From the NCBI RefSeq assembly GCF_031877795.1, contig NC_133971.1:85026446-85090445 (forward strand): a DNA stretch of 64,000 nucleotides. The letters run 5' to 3'. Below are positions 33,450-45,160 of this stretch, piece after piece. Each line of letters opens with the position of its first letter. Positions within the stretch are counted from its first letter, which is position 1. The DNA is from Strix aluco. Its lineage: Eukaryota > Chordata > Aves > Strigiformes > Strigidae. A program made the translations under genes and the position numbers. The notes under the pieces were generated by a model. It did not search any database. It had not been told where the DNA came from and worked only from the letters and a program-made list of their open reading frames with translations.

Positions 33450-36400
33450 ATGGGCCGGCGGGGCGGCGGGGGCGGCGGGCAGCGGCGGCCGCTCGCCCCC
33501 CCCCTCCGCCTCCTCCCCCTGCCCCTGCCCCTGCCCCTGCCCCTGCTGCTCCTGCCGCTCCTCCTCCCGCCGCCCCCCGCCGGTGAGTGCCGCGGGGCCG
33601 GGGATGTGCGTGCACCGGGTGTGTGGCACACGCGCGACGGGGCCGGGGGGGGGGGCGGGGACGGGATGGGGCGCCGGAGGGCGCGGGCGCGGGGTGCGTG
33701 TGCCGCCGTGGGGCGCCGGGATGCGCGGGAAGGGGTACGTGCGGAGCGGGAGTGGGTGCGTGCGGAGCGGGGCGCGGGGTTTGTGTGCCGCGGGGTGGGT
33801 GTGTGCGAGGGTAGGAGGTCTGCGCGCTGTGGGGCGCGGGGGGGGCGTGGGGGCGGTGGGGTGCGGGGTGCTCGTGGCGCGGGGCGGGGGGATGAGCTTG
33901 CGGTGGGGGCGAGGTACACGAGCGATGGGGACGGGGGGGGTGTGCGGGCAGCGGGGCGCGGGGGTGGGTGAGAGTGGGGCGCGGGGGGTGTGTGCAGGGG
34001 GGGCGCAGCGTCCGCCTGCTGCGGGGTGCGGGATGCACGTGCGGTGGGACACGGCGAGTCTGTGCAGCCAGGGATGGGGAGCGCACGGAGCGGGGGTCTG
34101 GGTGTTCAGCGGGGCACAGAGGTGCGCCCAGCGGGCTGTGGGGTGTGCGCGGTGGGGCAGGAGGTGCACGTGGGCAGCGCGATGGGGCGCAGGGATGCGT
34201 GTGCGGTGGGGTACTGGCGTAACGGGGCACGGGGTGGCATGTGCAGAGGGTACCAGATGCCAACGCAATGGGGCGCGAGGATGTGCGTGCAGTGGGTCAT
34301 GACGATGAGCATGCCGTGGGGCGTGGGGTACCCCTGCAGTGGGGCATGGAGGTAAACGTGCAGTGGGGCGAAGGGGTGTGCGTGCCTGGAGGACACAGGC
34401 GGTGCACACGCAGTAGAACACCCTGGGGGCGGGGGGGGGGCATGTCCGTGGGCCCGGGGGGGCTGCAGAGGCAGGGCAGAGAGCTGCGTGCGTGCCGTGG
34501 GGCAGCGGCGATGGACAGCCTGCAGAGAGGGGGATGTGCGCGCAGCGAGGCTTGGGGATGCGCGGGGGCGCGGGGGGGACACACCGGTGGGACTGTGCGA
34601 GGCGATGGGCGTGCTGTGGGGCAGGGGAGGATGGCTTGGTGACGGGGATGCGGAAGGGCACCCCCTGGGGTGGAGGGGGGGTCCCCCGGGGAGGGGGGCA
34701 GCTGCCCGCGGGCTGCCGGGGCCGCCGTGGGGCAGCGGTGGGGCGGCCGCGGGAGCTGTCCGCGGTGCTGTCCGCCCTCCGGGAGCTGTCCGCGGTGCTG
34801 AGCGCCCGGCGCGACCCGGGGCTGTGGGGCCGGGGTGGGCGGTCCCGAGTCTCCGTCCGCTGTCCTGAGGCAGAGGGGCGCTTGCTTTCCTCCTTCTCCC
34901 CCCGCTTCCATGGATAGGGAATCCCTCTCCGTCCTCCAGCGACTCTCCCGTGCTCTGGTCACACCGCCACGGGGCTTCAGACTCACCCTCTGCTTGCAGC
35001 TGGCTCTCCCTGCCTTGCCCTGGGCGAGTGGGCAGAGGGGAAACCGCGCTGGGACCGGGAAGCTCCGAGAGCTTTCCCCCATGCCACCTCCTAGAGTTGC
35101 GTTCAACATCTCTTCCTCCCCGGGGTCCCCTGGCAGGTCATCGCCCGCACGTGGGGAGGGGAGCTGTGGAGTGGATTGGTGATTCATGGCAGGGAAATTA
35201 GGATTGGGTGCTCTTGCACTGAGACAGGTATTTCATGCCTGGCTTGTGTCGGCTGGAAGTGAAGGGGAGGGGGAGCTGCCTTTGTTCCAGGCAAGGGAGC
35301 AGATGCATGTCAGTGTACAGCCGGCTGGGGCTGCACACACGCAGCACAAACACACGTGCATACAAGCACATGCACATACTCCCAGCCAGGCGCGTGCTGT
35401 GCAAAGCTGCCCTTCTTTTCAGCTATCCCACTCTCCACTGGACGAGTTCTCCTGGGCACAGCCCTGCTCCCAGCCCCTCCTCTGCTGGCATCCCTCTTGC
35501 TGGCAGCTTGTGCAGAGGGGCATCTCATCCTTGGTGCATCTCTGGGGCGTGATGGATGGGTATCCCAGGCTGGCACTGGGGAAGTGTGGCAATGTTAGGG
35601 TGAACTTACAGCTGCTGTCTGGATACCAGGTCTCCCTTTCCTCTACTGTGACAAGGAAGTGGCTGCCCTTCTGCTGCCGGGGCTCCTGGAAATCCATGAA
35701 AGTCAAACTCTCAGACAGCTGGGCAGGGGGAGGTGGCCCCAGTGCATGCTGTGGGCTTGCAGGAAGTGTCTTGCAGACATGGGGCTGTGCACAGCCCTGC
35801 ACACCCATGCACGTGGGTGTGCAAGCCTCCACTTTGCCGTGTACGCAGACAGCACCCACGTGTGCATATGTGCACACATATGTGCACCATTCCTCCTCCG
35901 CAAACCATGGGAGAGCTGAGAGCCTGTGCAGGAAGTGTGCTGCTCGCTGCTTCTACTCGTTGCTCTAGGGTGGGACTCTGGTTTATGATGGGCTCTGCGC
36001 TGAGCCGCCTCAGCAGGCAGAGAAGGGGGGAATCTATGTCCCTGTGGGAGCTGACTTGTTGGGGCTGGGCTGGAGCCGTGAGGAATGGCCCTTTATTACT
36101 GGTAAAATGCAGGCAGCAGGTCCTCACTGAAGCGGATGATGAGTTGAAAGAGGTGGGCTGCACCTGGGCAGAGCCTGAGCAGCCAGGGCTGAGGGCTCCG
36201 AGGGCTCCACAGGATGAGTGCCCACAGCCTGAGGAACTGGGCTTAAGGCAATGCTGTGCCAGGGCTGGGAAATGGAGCTGGGCACAGCTGATATCAGCTC
36301 TGGGGACTCACTGAAACGGCACTGACCCAGCCCCTCCTGCTGGTTTTGGGACATGTTCAAAGCCTGGGTGGGTGAGCCTGGTCTGGGAGGGGTGCTACAC

Positions 36401-39400
36401 CATCCACCCCAGTCCTCACCCTGCTGAGAGTCCCTTGGGTCTCCTCTGCAGATGGGCTCTTTGTGACAGACTACTTCACCCGCACGCCACGCAAGCTCAG
36501 CCCTTTCCGATCCTTTGCCAGCATTGAGCTCTTCCATTTCCACATCCCCGAGGACACGGTCATCGCCGTCTGGAACCTTATCACCTTCAAGGAGCAGGGT
36601 GGCACATTTGGGGATCAATGTCCAGACCGTAGCATCACCGTGTGAGTAAGCAGCCTGCCCTGTCTGTTTCTTTTCTGCCTGCCTCTGCCTGCCCCTGCTG
36701 CCCCCTGCCTGGACTTGCCTTGGAGCCTGCCTGCTCTTGTCTGCTTCTTGCTTGCACCTGCACGTGTGCACGTGTGTATAGGCATGCAGACATACAGAGG
36801 AGCACTCATGCACACACATGCATATGCAGGTACACACATGTGCACAGATGCGTGCACCCACATGCATATGTGCATATACACGCACACACATAGACATGCA
36901 TGCTCACTCCCCATGATTCATCTTCCCAGGACCGTTGCAGGCTCCACTCTTTTGTGCATCTCATACATGAACAGTTTTGCTTGAACACCCACTCGGGGAA
37001 GCTCATAGTCTCCAGCAAGGTCCCAGCTTACAGATGGCTTCCCCTGATGTCTTTGAGCGTCCTAATAGCACGGAGGACAGACCCCCTGTCTCTGCTATCT
37101 GCTAACTGCTGTCTCTCCTGCAGGTATTTCCGCTCAGGGGCTCCCTCCGTCATTAACCCGCTGCACACACACTTCCCCAGGGACACGGCAGTCCCTGGCT
37201 CCTTCGCACTGACCCTCACCTGGACTCTGCCCAACCGCACCACGGGGGTGTTCAATGTCACCAGCCCACTGCCCGGGGACTGGTTCCTGGCTGCCCACCT
37301 GCCCAAAGATGAAGGCAAGATCTCCGTCAAGGTGAAGGGCTTGGGGGGACCGTGGGGTGGTAGGGCTCGCTGCAGGGCTCTGCTGGGCTCTGACTGTCCT
37401 GGGCTGGCAGTGCCTGGGGCAGGTGTCCCAGGTGGGGACAGTGCCCTGTGCCCCCTGCCCCGTGCTGACTGTCCTGCTGGTGCAGGGGCTCTATGAGGAG
37501 TGCCAGTATCTCTTCCAGCCACAGCTCATCGTGCAGCGCTTGGTGAACATTGCCGTGCTGTACCCTGGTTACATCACCGAGCAGAGCATGGCCCCCCACA
37601 ACCGCTCCTGCCTCTACAAGTGAGTGTGGGAGGGTCTCCTAAGGAGAGGGCACCCTCAGGGTGGGGAGCTGAGGGTGTCCCATCCCGTTGGTCCATGCTG
37701 GGGGGGCAGGACCTGACATCACTGTCCCGCAGGGTGTTTGTGCCCAGCTACACGTCGCGAGTGCTGGTGGAGGTACTGCGGTGCCGCGGGGTTGAGGGCT
37801 GCCCACTCTGGCTGCGTGTGCGAGCCAAGGCTCCCCCCCTGCACAACTCCACAGCGCTGGACTGCCGGGAGCACACTCCCTGCCAGCTGGCGCTGGACCT
37901 GCCCTTCTGGCAGCACTGGTACTACGTGCTGGTGGAGAAACACCCCGGCGTGCTGGGCACAGTCTCCTTCCAGGTCACCGTGCAGCTCACAGGTGAGGGC
38001 GCACAGGGAGGTATGGGTGGGTGGCATGATCTTGACTCTGCTTGGGTTGGGGGGTAAAGGATGCCCACGGGATCTGGCCCCAGCTGGGAGCTCTGCTGGG
38101 ATGGGAACACTGGGAGGTGTTGTGGCTGGGTTGCAGGTGGAGGTGAGCGGTGAGCAAGAAGGGGAGGTGGGAGCTAAGAGGGGACTGGAAGGGCTGTGTG
38201 GTGCCCAGGCTGATGGCTCTGCCCCCCAGACTGCTCCCGACCCAGCCTGGCCCGGCCACCCTTCCTGCCCTCCAGCGCCTCCATGAACATGCCCCACTCC
38301 TTCGGCGCCCTGAGTGGGTTGGCACTGGGGGACAGCCCTCCACCTGCCAGCCCCAATGGCACGAAGCACCCGGACCCCATCCCCACCGCCTCATCTGCTG
38401 GTGAGCGGTGCTGGCCGGTCCGCCCCACGCTGCGCAATGAGCTGGACACCTTCTCCGTCCACTTCTACATCTTCTTTGGGCCCAACGTATCGGTGCCGCC
38501 CGACCGCCCCGCTGTCTTCGTCATCAACCTCCTACCGGTGCTGGACAGTGGTGGGGTGCTCAACCTGGAGCTGCGGCTTAACGTGGTAAGGTGACCACGC
38601 TGCATCCCAGAGAGGGCAGGGCAGCCTGGGGGGGGGCACTGACTTGGAGATGGGCAATGTCAAGGCTGCAGCAGGGCACGGGACAGGATTTGGGGTGCTC
38701 TTGGGTCATGGGCCATGGTTTGGGAGCTCTTGGGTGATGGAGAACAGATTAGGGTGCTCCAAGGGCAGGATGATGACCTGGAGTTGGGGTGTTCTTGGGT
38801 GATGGGCAGTGGGTTAGGGCACTGCTAGGTGGTGTGCCGTGATCTGGGTGCTGTCAAAGTGGGGGAGGTCCCCCGCAATGGTTTAGGGCCATCTCCTCCT
38901 CTGCCGTCAGAGCTCCCTGTGTGGCGAGAATGTGACGGTGTTTGGATGTCTGAACCATGAAGTCCCGCTGACGTCTGGTGACAACACATCGGTCACCTGT
39001 GAGACAGGTAGGCTGGGCTGTGCGTGTCCATTGTGCCGTGGCTGTGGGGGTCACACCCCTCCACGTGTCTAGTGAGAGGCTGGGTGGGACATGGCAGAGA
39101 CTGTGGGGGCATCTGGCCCTGGACCCTGGCACAGGGTGCTCTGTCCCTGTCCCAGCTGTGTCCAGGGGACAGGGCTGCCCCCTGCCCAGCTCACCCGGAG
39201 CTCTCCCGGCCCACAGAGTCCCTGGCAGGCTTCCTGCTCTCTGTCAATGCCACGGCCAGCCTCAGCCGCCTGCGGATCCCCTACCCCCAGACGGGCAGCT
39301 GGTACCTGAGCCTGCGCTCGCTCTGTGCCACAGACCACGGGTAAGAGCCCCGGCAAGTCCCCTCCCTGCATGCCCAGAGGAGATGTCCCCACTGTGGCCT

Positions 39401-42196
39401 GCATCCACGTGCGCTGCGTGTCCGTGGGTGTGCCTGGGCCCTGTGCTGCGTGTCAGCGCTCACGTGTGTGCACGCGGCTTCACGAGCTGTGTGTCACCGT
39501 GTAAGTGCCTGCGTGGGCACGGACGGCTCTATCTTGCGCCTGCCTGGCCATCTGTGGGTCCCCGCGGCTCTTCCCTCTGTCTTGTGGTTAGGAAGTGGCT
39601 GTCAGCGTGCGAACGCCAGGCGTCTGTTGGTGCCTGCCCGTATCCGCAGCAGTGGCCATCTGTACCCGTACCCGGGAGGAGATTGGGCAGTCACTGCGAG
39701 GATGGGGCTTGGCTGTTCGTATGAGGGGGCAGCGCTGGTCAGGCTGCTGTGCCCCTGCTCTGCTCAGCATCTGCCAGGACCAGTCCTGTGTCTGCAGCTC
39801 AGCTCCTGGCCCTTGTGTCTGCCTGAGAGCCCTGTGGAGGAGGACTGTTGTGTGCCTGTGTCTGTGGGGCTCTGGGCCGTGCAGGCGGTGCTCTGTGCGT
39901 GTTGAGCGCATGCACACAGACAGCACTGGGTGTCCCGTGCATGCATGCGGATGGTGCTGCATGCACATGCACATTTGGTGCACGCATGCAGACGGCACTG
40001 CATGCATATTTGGGGGCACCCATGCAGACAGCTCTGTGTACGTGTTTGGGTTTGTGGAGTTGGACAGCGCTGTGTGTGTTCTGCATGCACGTGTGGGGAT
40101 TTGAGAGTGGAGCACACGCAGGGGCAGCAGACACACGTGCAGACACACCCTGTGCGTGTGTGCAGACAGGGCTGTGTGCGTGTTTGTGCATGCTGGGGTG
40201 CAGCAGTTGGTGCGTGCTGTCGGGACGTGGGCCGGTCTGTGCCCCCATGTGCTGGGTGTGCCTGGAGCCCTGTGTGTGGGTGGCGTGGGGCAGAGGGGTG
40301 CTGTGCCTGCTCTGGCTCTTCTGCTGCATTTCTAGTTCACACTGAATTGCCAGTTGCAGTCGGTCCTTCCCCAACAGGATCACATGCAGGCATTGCAGGG
40401 CACGGTGTTTGCACAGCAAAATCCAAATGAAATAGGAGCCAGCGGAGTGTGTTGCTCAAGGCAAAGTGGCTCTAAGTGTGGCCCCCTTCCTCCTGCTCAC
40501 CCAGCCTGGCACAGACAATTGTAGCCCACAAGATCCTTGGGGACCAGCTCTCAGCTGCCATATGTATCACCAAAGCAGCTCATTTCCGTGCTTGCCCAGT
40601 CCCTGGGTCTCCCATCACATGCCAAGTCTGGGTGCGATGGCTGCCTGTGCTGGAGGCGGGAGCTGCTCGAGGGGCACAGGGTAAGGGCTGAGCCCCTTCT
40701 CCTGTGCTGCAGTTTTGAGCCTTGCACCAACGTGACGGCTGAGGTGTACCTGCGTGCCTACCTCTCGCCCTGCATCAACGACTGTGGCATCTATGGCCAG
40801 TGCAAGCTGCTGCGTACCAACAACTACCTGTATGCTGCCTGCGAGTGCAAAGCTGGTGAGAGCTGCCCCGGGCACTTACGGTGCCCACTGCGTCCAGGGA
40901 TTTCCCCAGCATCCTCCCCTCCTCCCCGGGGGTTGTGCACCCCATGAGTCCCCCTGTGCCAGCTCTCTGCAGGGTGCTGGAAAGGGGCTTCCCCAGTCCC
41001 TCCCCAGCCCCTGCAAGTGCTGCAGGGGTGACGGCGGCTCTCCGTGGTCACAGGCTGGAACGGCTGGGGCTGCACAGACAATGCCGAGGCTTTCTCCTAT
41101 GGCTTCCAGCTCCTCTCCACCCTGCTGCTGTGCCTCAGCAATGTCATGTTCGTGCCTCCCGTGGCCATCGCTGTCCGCAGCCACTACCTCATGGAAGCTG
41201 CTGTCTACATCTTCACCATGTTCTTCTCCACTGTGAGGACGGAGTAGGGGCGGATGGGGGGGCAGACGAGGGGCTGGAGCTCTGTGGGGTGGTTCTCACA
41301 TCCTTTTCCTCCGACCCCAGTTTTACCACGCCTGCGACCAGCCAGGCATCGTGGTGTTCTGCATCATGGAGTATGATGTTCTGCAGTTCTGTGACTTCCT
41401 GGGCTCCCTCATGTCCGTCTGGGTCACTGTCATTGCCATGGCCCGGCTCCAGCCTGTGGTCAAGCAGGCAAGTGCGGGGAGGGGGTGTGCAAGGTGTACA
41501 TAGAGGGTACTGATCCTGATGGGTGCCCCACAGGTGCTCTACCTGCTGGGGGCCATGCTGCTCTCCATGGCTCTGCAGATGGACCGCCACGGGCTCTGGA
41601 ACCTGCTGGGTCCCAGCCTCTTCGCCTTAGGGATCATGGCCATCGCCTGGGTAAGGAGATGCTGTCCCTGTCCTCTTATGTCTCCACCCCGGCTGTGCTC
41701 AGCATCCTGCCCGGCTGTCTAGTCCCACTCCCCTGCCAGCATCTCCCCTTCTCCATGGACCCCCCTCCCTGGCTCCTGGGGGGATGCGGCACCATGGCAC
41801 AGGGCCCGTGCCCGTCCCTGCCGGGGATGCCTCTTCCAGCCCCCCCTTTCCCCACCACAGACAGCTCGCACCATCCGACGCCGCCACTGCTACCCACCGA
41901 CCTGGAAGCGCTGGGCTTTCTACCTGTGCCCGGGAGCGCTGATCGCGGCGGCTGCTGTGCTGCTCTACGCCTTTGTGGAGACGGAGGAGAACTACTTCTA
42001 CATCCACAGCATCTGGCACTTGCTCATCGCTGGCAGCGTCGGCTTCTTGCTGCCACCCCGTGCCAAGACCAGTGGGCGCCTGGGGCCGCTGCCCCGGCGC
42101 AAGGGCTGCGGGTACCAGCTCTGCGTCAACGAACAGGAGGAGCTGGGGCTTGTCGACCCGGCCGTGGCCTCCATCAACAGTATTTGTACCAGCTGA
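33450..42196 (+). CDS. TMEM8B: TMEM8B, multi-pass membrane protein of the PGAP6/TMEM8 family (13 coding exons)
   Basis: Family related to the GPI-phospholipase PGAP6. TMEM8B (NGX6) is linked in mammals to cell adhesion. Exons: 33450-33582, 36452-36641, 37124-37331, 37486-37619, 37733-37992, 38230-38585, 38911-39007, 39217-39340, 40713-40855, 41054-41232, 41321-41467, 41534-41650, 41861-42196; total 2424 nt, 807 aa plus stop, all phases agreeing. Order: Leu/Pro-rich signal peptide (MGRRGG.., [10 protein letters not shown]), a long extracellular part with N-glycosylation sites and paired Cys, [20 protein letters not shown], an EGF-like segment ([23 protein letters not shown]), then about seven membrane segments ([80 protein letters not shown]), and the tail [16 protein letters not shown]. 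The intron after 41467 uses a GC donor (GCAAGT). The usual human short form starts at a Met equivalent to 38283, inside exon 6; here upstream exons extend it. Exon 1 assignment is the least certain. Confidence 0.92.
33600..34470 (+). repeat. GC-rich minisatellite-like tract in TMEM8B intron 1
   Basis: Degenerate repeats of about 25-35 bp built around GGGGCGCGGGGTGTGTGTGC / GTGCGGTGGGGC. It can be read open on both strands for long distances, but with a biased Arg/Gly/Pro composition and no family match, so these are not genes. Confidence 0.7.
34500..36440 (+). other. Remainder of TMEM8B intron 1
   Basis: Contains a perfect ~30 bp tandem pair (CGGGAGCTGTCCGCGGTGCT at about 34752 and 34782) and CA/TG-rich stretches near 35330-35400 and 35790-35890. 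No exon with supported splice sites was found. Confidence 0.5.
36770..36900 (+). repeat. CA/TG-rich tract in TMEM8B intron 2
   Basis: Degenerate ACACACATG/TGCACG repeats. The same kind of sequence occurs in introns near 35330-35890 and 39890-40200. Confidence 0.7.
39890..40200 (+). repeat. Degenerate GCATGCAGAC(A/G)GC(A/T)CTG repeat in TMEM8B intron 8
   Basis: Roughly 45-55 bp units each carrying CATGCAGAC-GC-CTG, about five or six copies, in the 1.4 kb intron between 39340 and 40713. Non-coding. Confidence 0.6.
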
Positions 42197-43505
42197 TGCT
42201 GACGGCAGCCCGGACTCCTCTGACACAGACAGCAGCCCCACGGGGCCCGGCACCCACTCTCTTTGCTGGCTGCCTGTCCCTGGGAGTGCCAGGACTCCTC
42301 TGGGTGGGCACAGAGCCACCCATGCTGCCCTGTTCTTGCAATTACAACCTGATTGAACTTGTCTCCAGGAGTTGCTGCGGCTCAGTCTGGTGCTGAGCTG
42401 GGGGGGGGGGCTCAAGGCTGAGCTGGGGCCACGCTCCTCTCTTTGCCAGGCCATGGAGGTGCCCAGGGGATGTGGCTGGGTGCAGAGTGGGTAATGGCAA
42501 TGGTCTCTGGCTCTCGCTCAGGGGTCTGTAGCAAGAGCTGCTACTCTGCAGTGGGCTACTCTGGGGCTGACACAGCTCCGACATAGAGCAAGGTGGCCAG
42601 CAAGAGGTGGGGTCCAGGGGCTGCAGTCATTTGGCTGGCTGCAAGGCAGGCTGCAGAGTTGGGATGACTTTGCCATGGCACTGTGCTCTCACAGGATGGC
42701 TTTAATGCCCGGCCCAGGGGCAGCTGTGCTGTGCCAGGGCATCTGGGGTCTCCCCCAAGCCAGCATGACTGCGGGGAGCCCATAACCCTGGGGGTAGCTG
42801 AGCTGGTGCTGCCTGCCGTGGCGATGCACGGGTCTGAAAGTGCACTGCCTTCAAGGGCCACATCCCCAGGACCCCACAGCCCACTGGTGTCACTCTGCTG
42901 CCTGGAGCAGCCCCCCTCCGCACCCCACACACCAGCCCAGGAGCAGTGGAGCAGTGGCCCTGCATCCCTGTTGTGGCCACTAGCCATGAGCATTCTCTGC
43001 AGGGCACTGAGCATCAGTGGGAGGGGTCATGGACTGTAACCCCCAGCTGGTTGGGACAACCCTGCCTGAGCCCCTGTTCCTTGTTCCAGCCTGTGGTCAG
43101 ACCCACAGGCTCAGCACCCACTGGAGCCAGTGATGACTGTGGTGTGGTGGCAAACACCTGGGCTGTGTGTGTGGCCCAAGGACACAGAATTTCCACCCTG
43201 CTCCTGCGGCTCAGAGGGGGCAAGATGGACCAGAGAGAAGAGGGGAAACCCCACTGGCCCTTCTCACCCCCCTGGGGACTGCTCCATCCCCCTGGGCTCT
43301 TTCCAGCCCCGAAGGATTCTTCAGGGGTGAGTCCCCAGGCAAAGCTCTGCACCTTGGCGGGCACATCCTGGCTCAGCAGAGCCCACCCGCCAGCAGCCCC
43401 CCTCCCCATACCCCGGGGACAGAGCCCGCACGGGGAGATTTACTGGATGGCTAACAGGATTAGCAACTGCAGGCAGGCAGGCAGCTATGTAATAGGATTG
43501 CAATC

Positions 43506-44431
43506 TAATTAAACCTGCTGCTTGGGAGCTGGGCCCCAGCTGGCCAGAACAGTGTGGGCTTGGGGGACTGTGGGGGCAGCTGGAGGGGACGGTGGGGATG
43601 GAGTGGGCAGGTCAGAAAGAGGGGTAAGCTGGTGAGGGCCTCAGTGGTGGTGGTGGGTTCAGGGATTTGGGGACGATGGCGGTGGGGAACCGGCCTGGTG
43701 TGGAGGTGTGCTGGCAGCCCGGGGTGGCTGGGCAGGAGCCCTGGTCAGTGTGCAAGGGGGCTGGGGGACCTGCACCCGCTGCCCTCCTTTCCCTGAGAGC
43801 TCACCCTCCAGCCCTTTCACTGCCGTGCAAAATGCCCGGTCTGGTCCAGCCAGGTGGCTGATTAAGGATGAATTTTTTAATTAAAAACATCACTCACTTC
43901 ACCAAGTCCAATCGCATATCCCTGGCAGTAGCAGCTCCTAGAGAATGAGGAGCTCAGCTTTAGCTTTCACATTAGCAACTCGGTGGAGTGCAGCGCACAC
44001 CGGGCATGGGGATCATGCCACCCCGGTGTGTCCACCAGCCCAATGGGTGGTCCTGCAAAAATGCACCCTGATTTCATGGAGATGTCAGTGCTCTGTGCAG
44101 CATCCTTCCCCCTCCCTCATGCGCTGGCTCACTGCTGTGGGGCTGAAGTGCAAACCCACTGCTCGCTGATAACAGAGGCTACTGACCATGTGGTAGGATG
44201 TGCATTCTCCTTGCAAGAAGTTGCCCAGTCCCTGTCCTGTCCCACAGCAGACACCACGGGGTGGCACATACAGGTCTGGACCCCGAGGGATCCTGGCAGA
44301 GGCGGGCAGCAGTTTTAGCCCGTAGAACTGCCCAGGGAAGCCCAGCCAAGCCAGGCACTGGCTCTGCTGGACTCCGCTTCTCTGAGCTGCTGGGACGACT
44401 CAGCGCTCCCTCTCATTTTAATTAAACCTGC
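43506..44431 (+). promoter_or_regulatory. Candidate regulatory patches sharing the 13-mer TAATTAAACCTGC
   Basis: The exact 13-mer occurs at 43506-43518 and 44419-44431, each in an AT-rich island of otherwise GC-rich DNA. TAATTA is the core of many homeodomain sites. Another TTTAATTAAAAAC block lies near 43879. No function is shown. Confidence 0.3.
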
Positions 44432-45094
44432 GACTGCATTTTTCATCTCAAGGACAGGCCAAGCAGCCGACCGTGCTGCCGGGGAGGGAGCTCAGCCAAG
44501 CAGCACTGGAGGGGATCCAGGCACTCTCTGCCAGCCCAGCTCGGCCCCAGAGCCCGTAGGCTACCTGCTGAGAGCTGGGAATCCCCCTCCCCACTTCACC
44601 CCCCAGCCCCAGTGGTCAGAAACACATCCCCTTGCCCAAGAGGCTGGCACAGCTCAGGGGGCATTGTGGTGTGGTGCAAGTACAGGACATGCAGTCTTGC
44701 AGGACTGAAAGGTTTTTGCTCAGTGGTCCTGGCAACAAGCATGGTGAAGCCGCTTTCTCCGGTGGGACACCCAGCACAGGGTGCGTGGCACCGTCTCTCC
44801 CACCAAGCCTGGCTGGGAGCGTGCTGGAACACCCCATGGGAAACTTCACATGCCCTCAGCCACCTCCTCTTTGCTGTGGGGTCAGGAACATCAGCCTGTC
44901 TGTCTCTGTGGGGCTGTGTGAGCTTTTCTGGTGTGTTCCCCATGATCTCCAGCCTTAGCCCTGTAGAGGTGTGCTTGGGGCAAAGGCTGGACTCTGTTTT
45001 CCCCCTGCTCAGAAAGTTGGGGTCTCTGTGACTCCCACCCCCCAGTGTAAACAGCCTTCCTGATGCTCCATCTCTGCCTCTGCCAGGCACAGCA

Positions 45095-45160
45095 ACCGCA
45101 TAACCATGGCAACAGTGTCCCTATAACAACCAGGTACATCTGACATCCCCATGGCAACCA
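45095..45160 (+). promoter_or_regulatory. Candidate RFX/X-box-like sites
   Basis: Two CCATGGCAAC blocks (45104-45113 and 45149-45158), with neighbouring AGCAACC and ATAACAACC half-sites. X-boxes have the form GTNRCC-N(0-3)-RGYAAC, and these match the right half best. Suggestive only. Confidence 0.25.

Noticed and set aside
33322-34661. Long open frames on both strands just after the TMEM8B start
   Set aside because: They follow a GC-rich tandem repeat with Arg/Gly/Ala or Pro/His/Thr bias, have no domain, and overlap each other on opposite strands.
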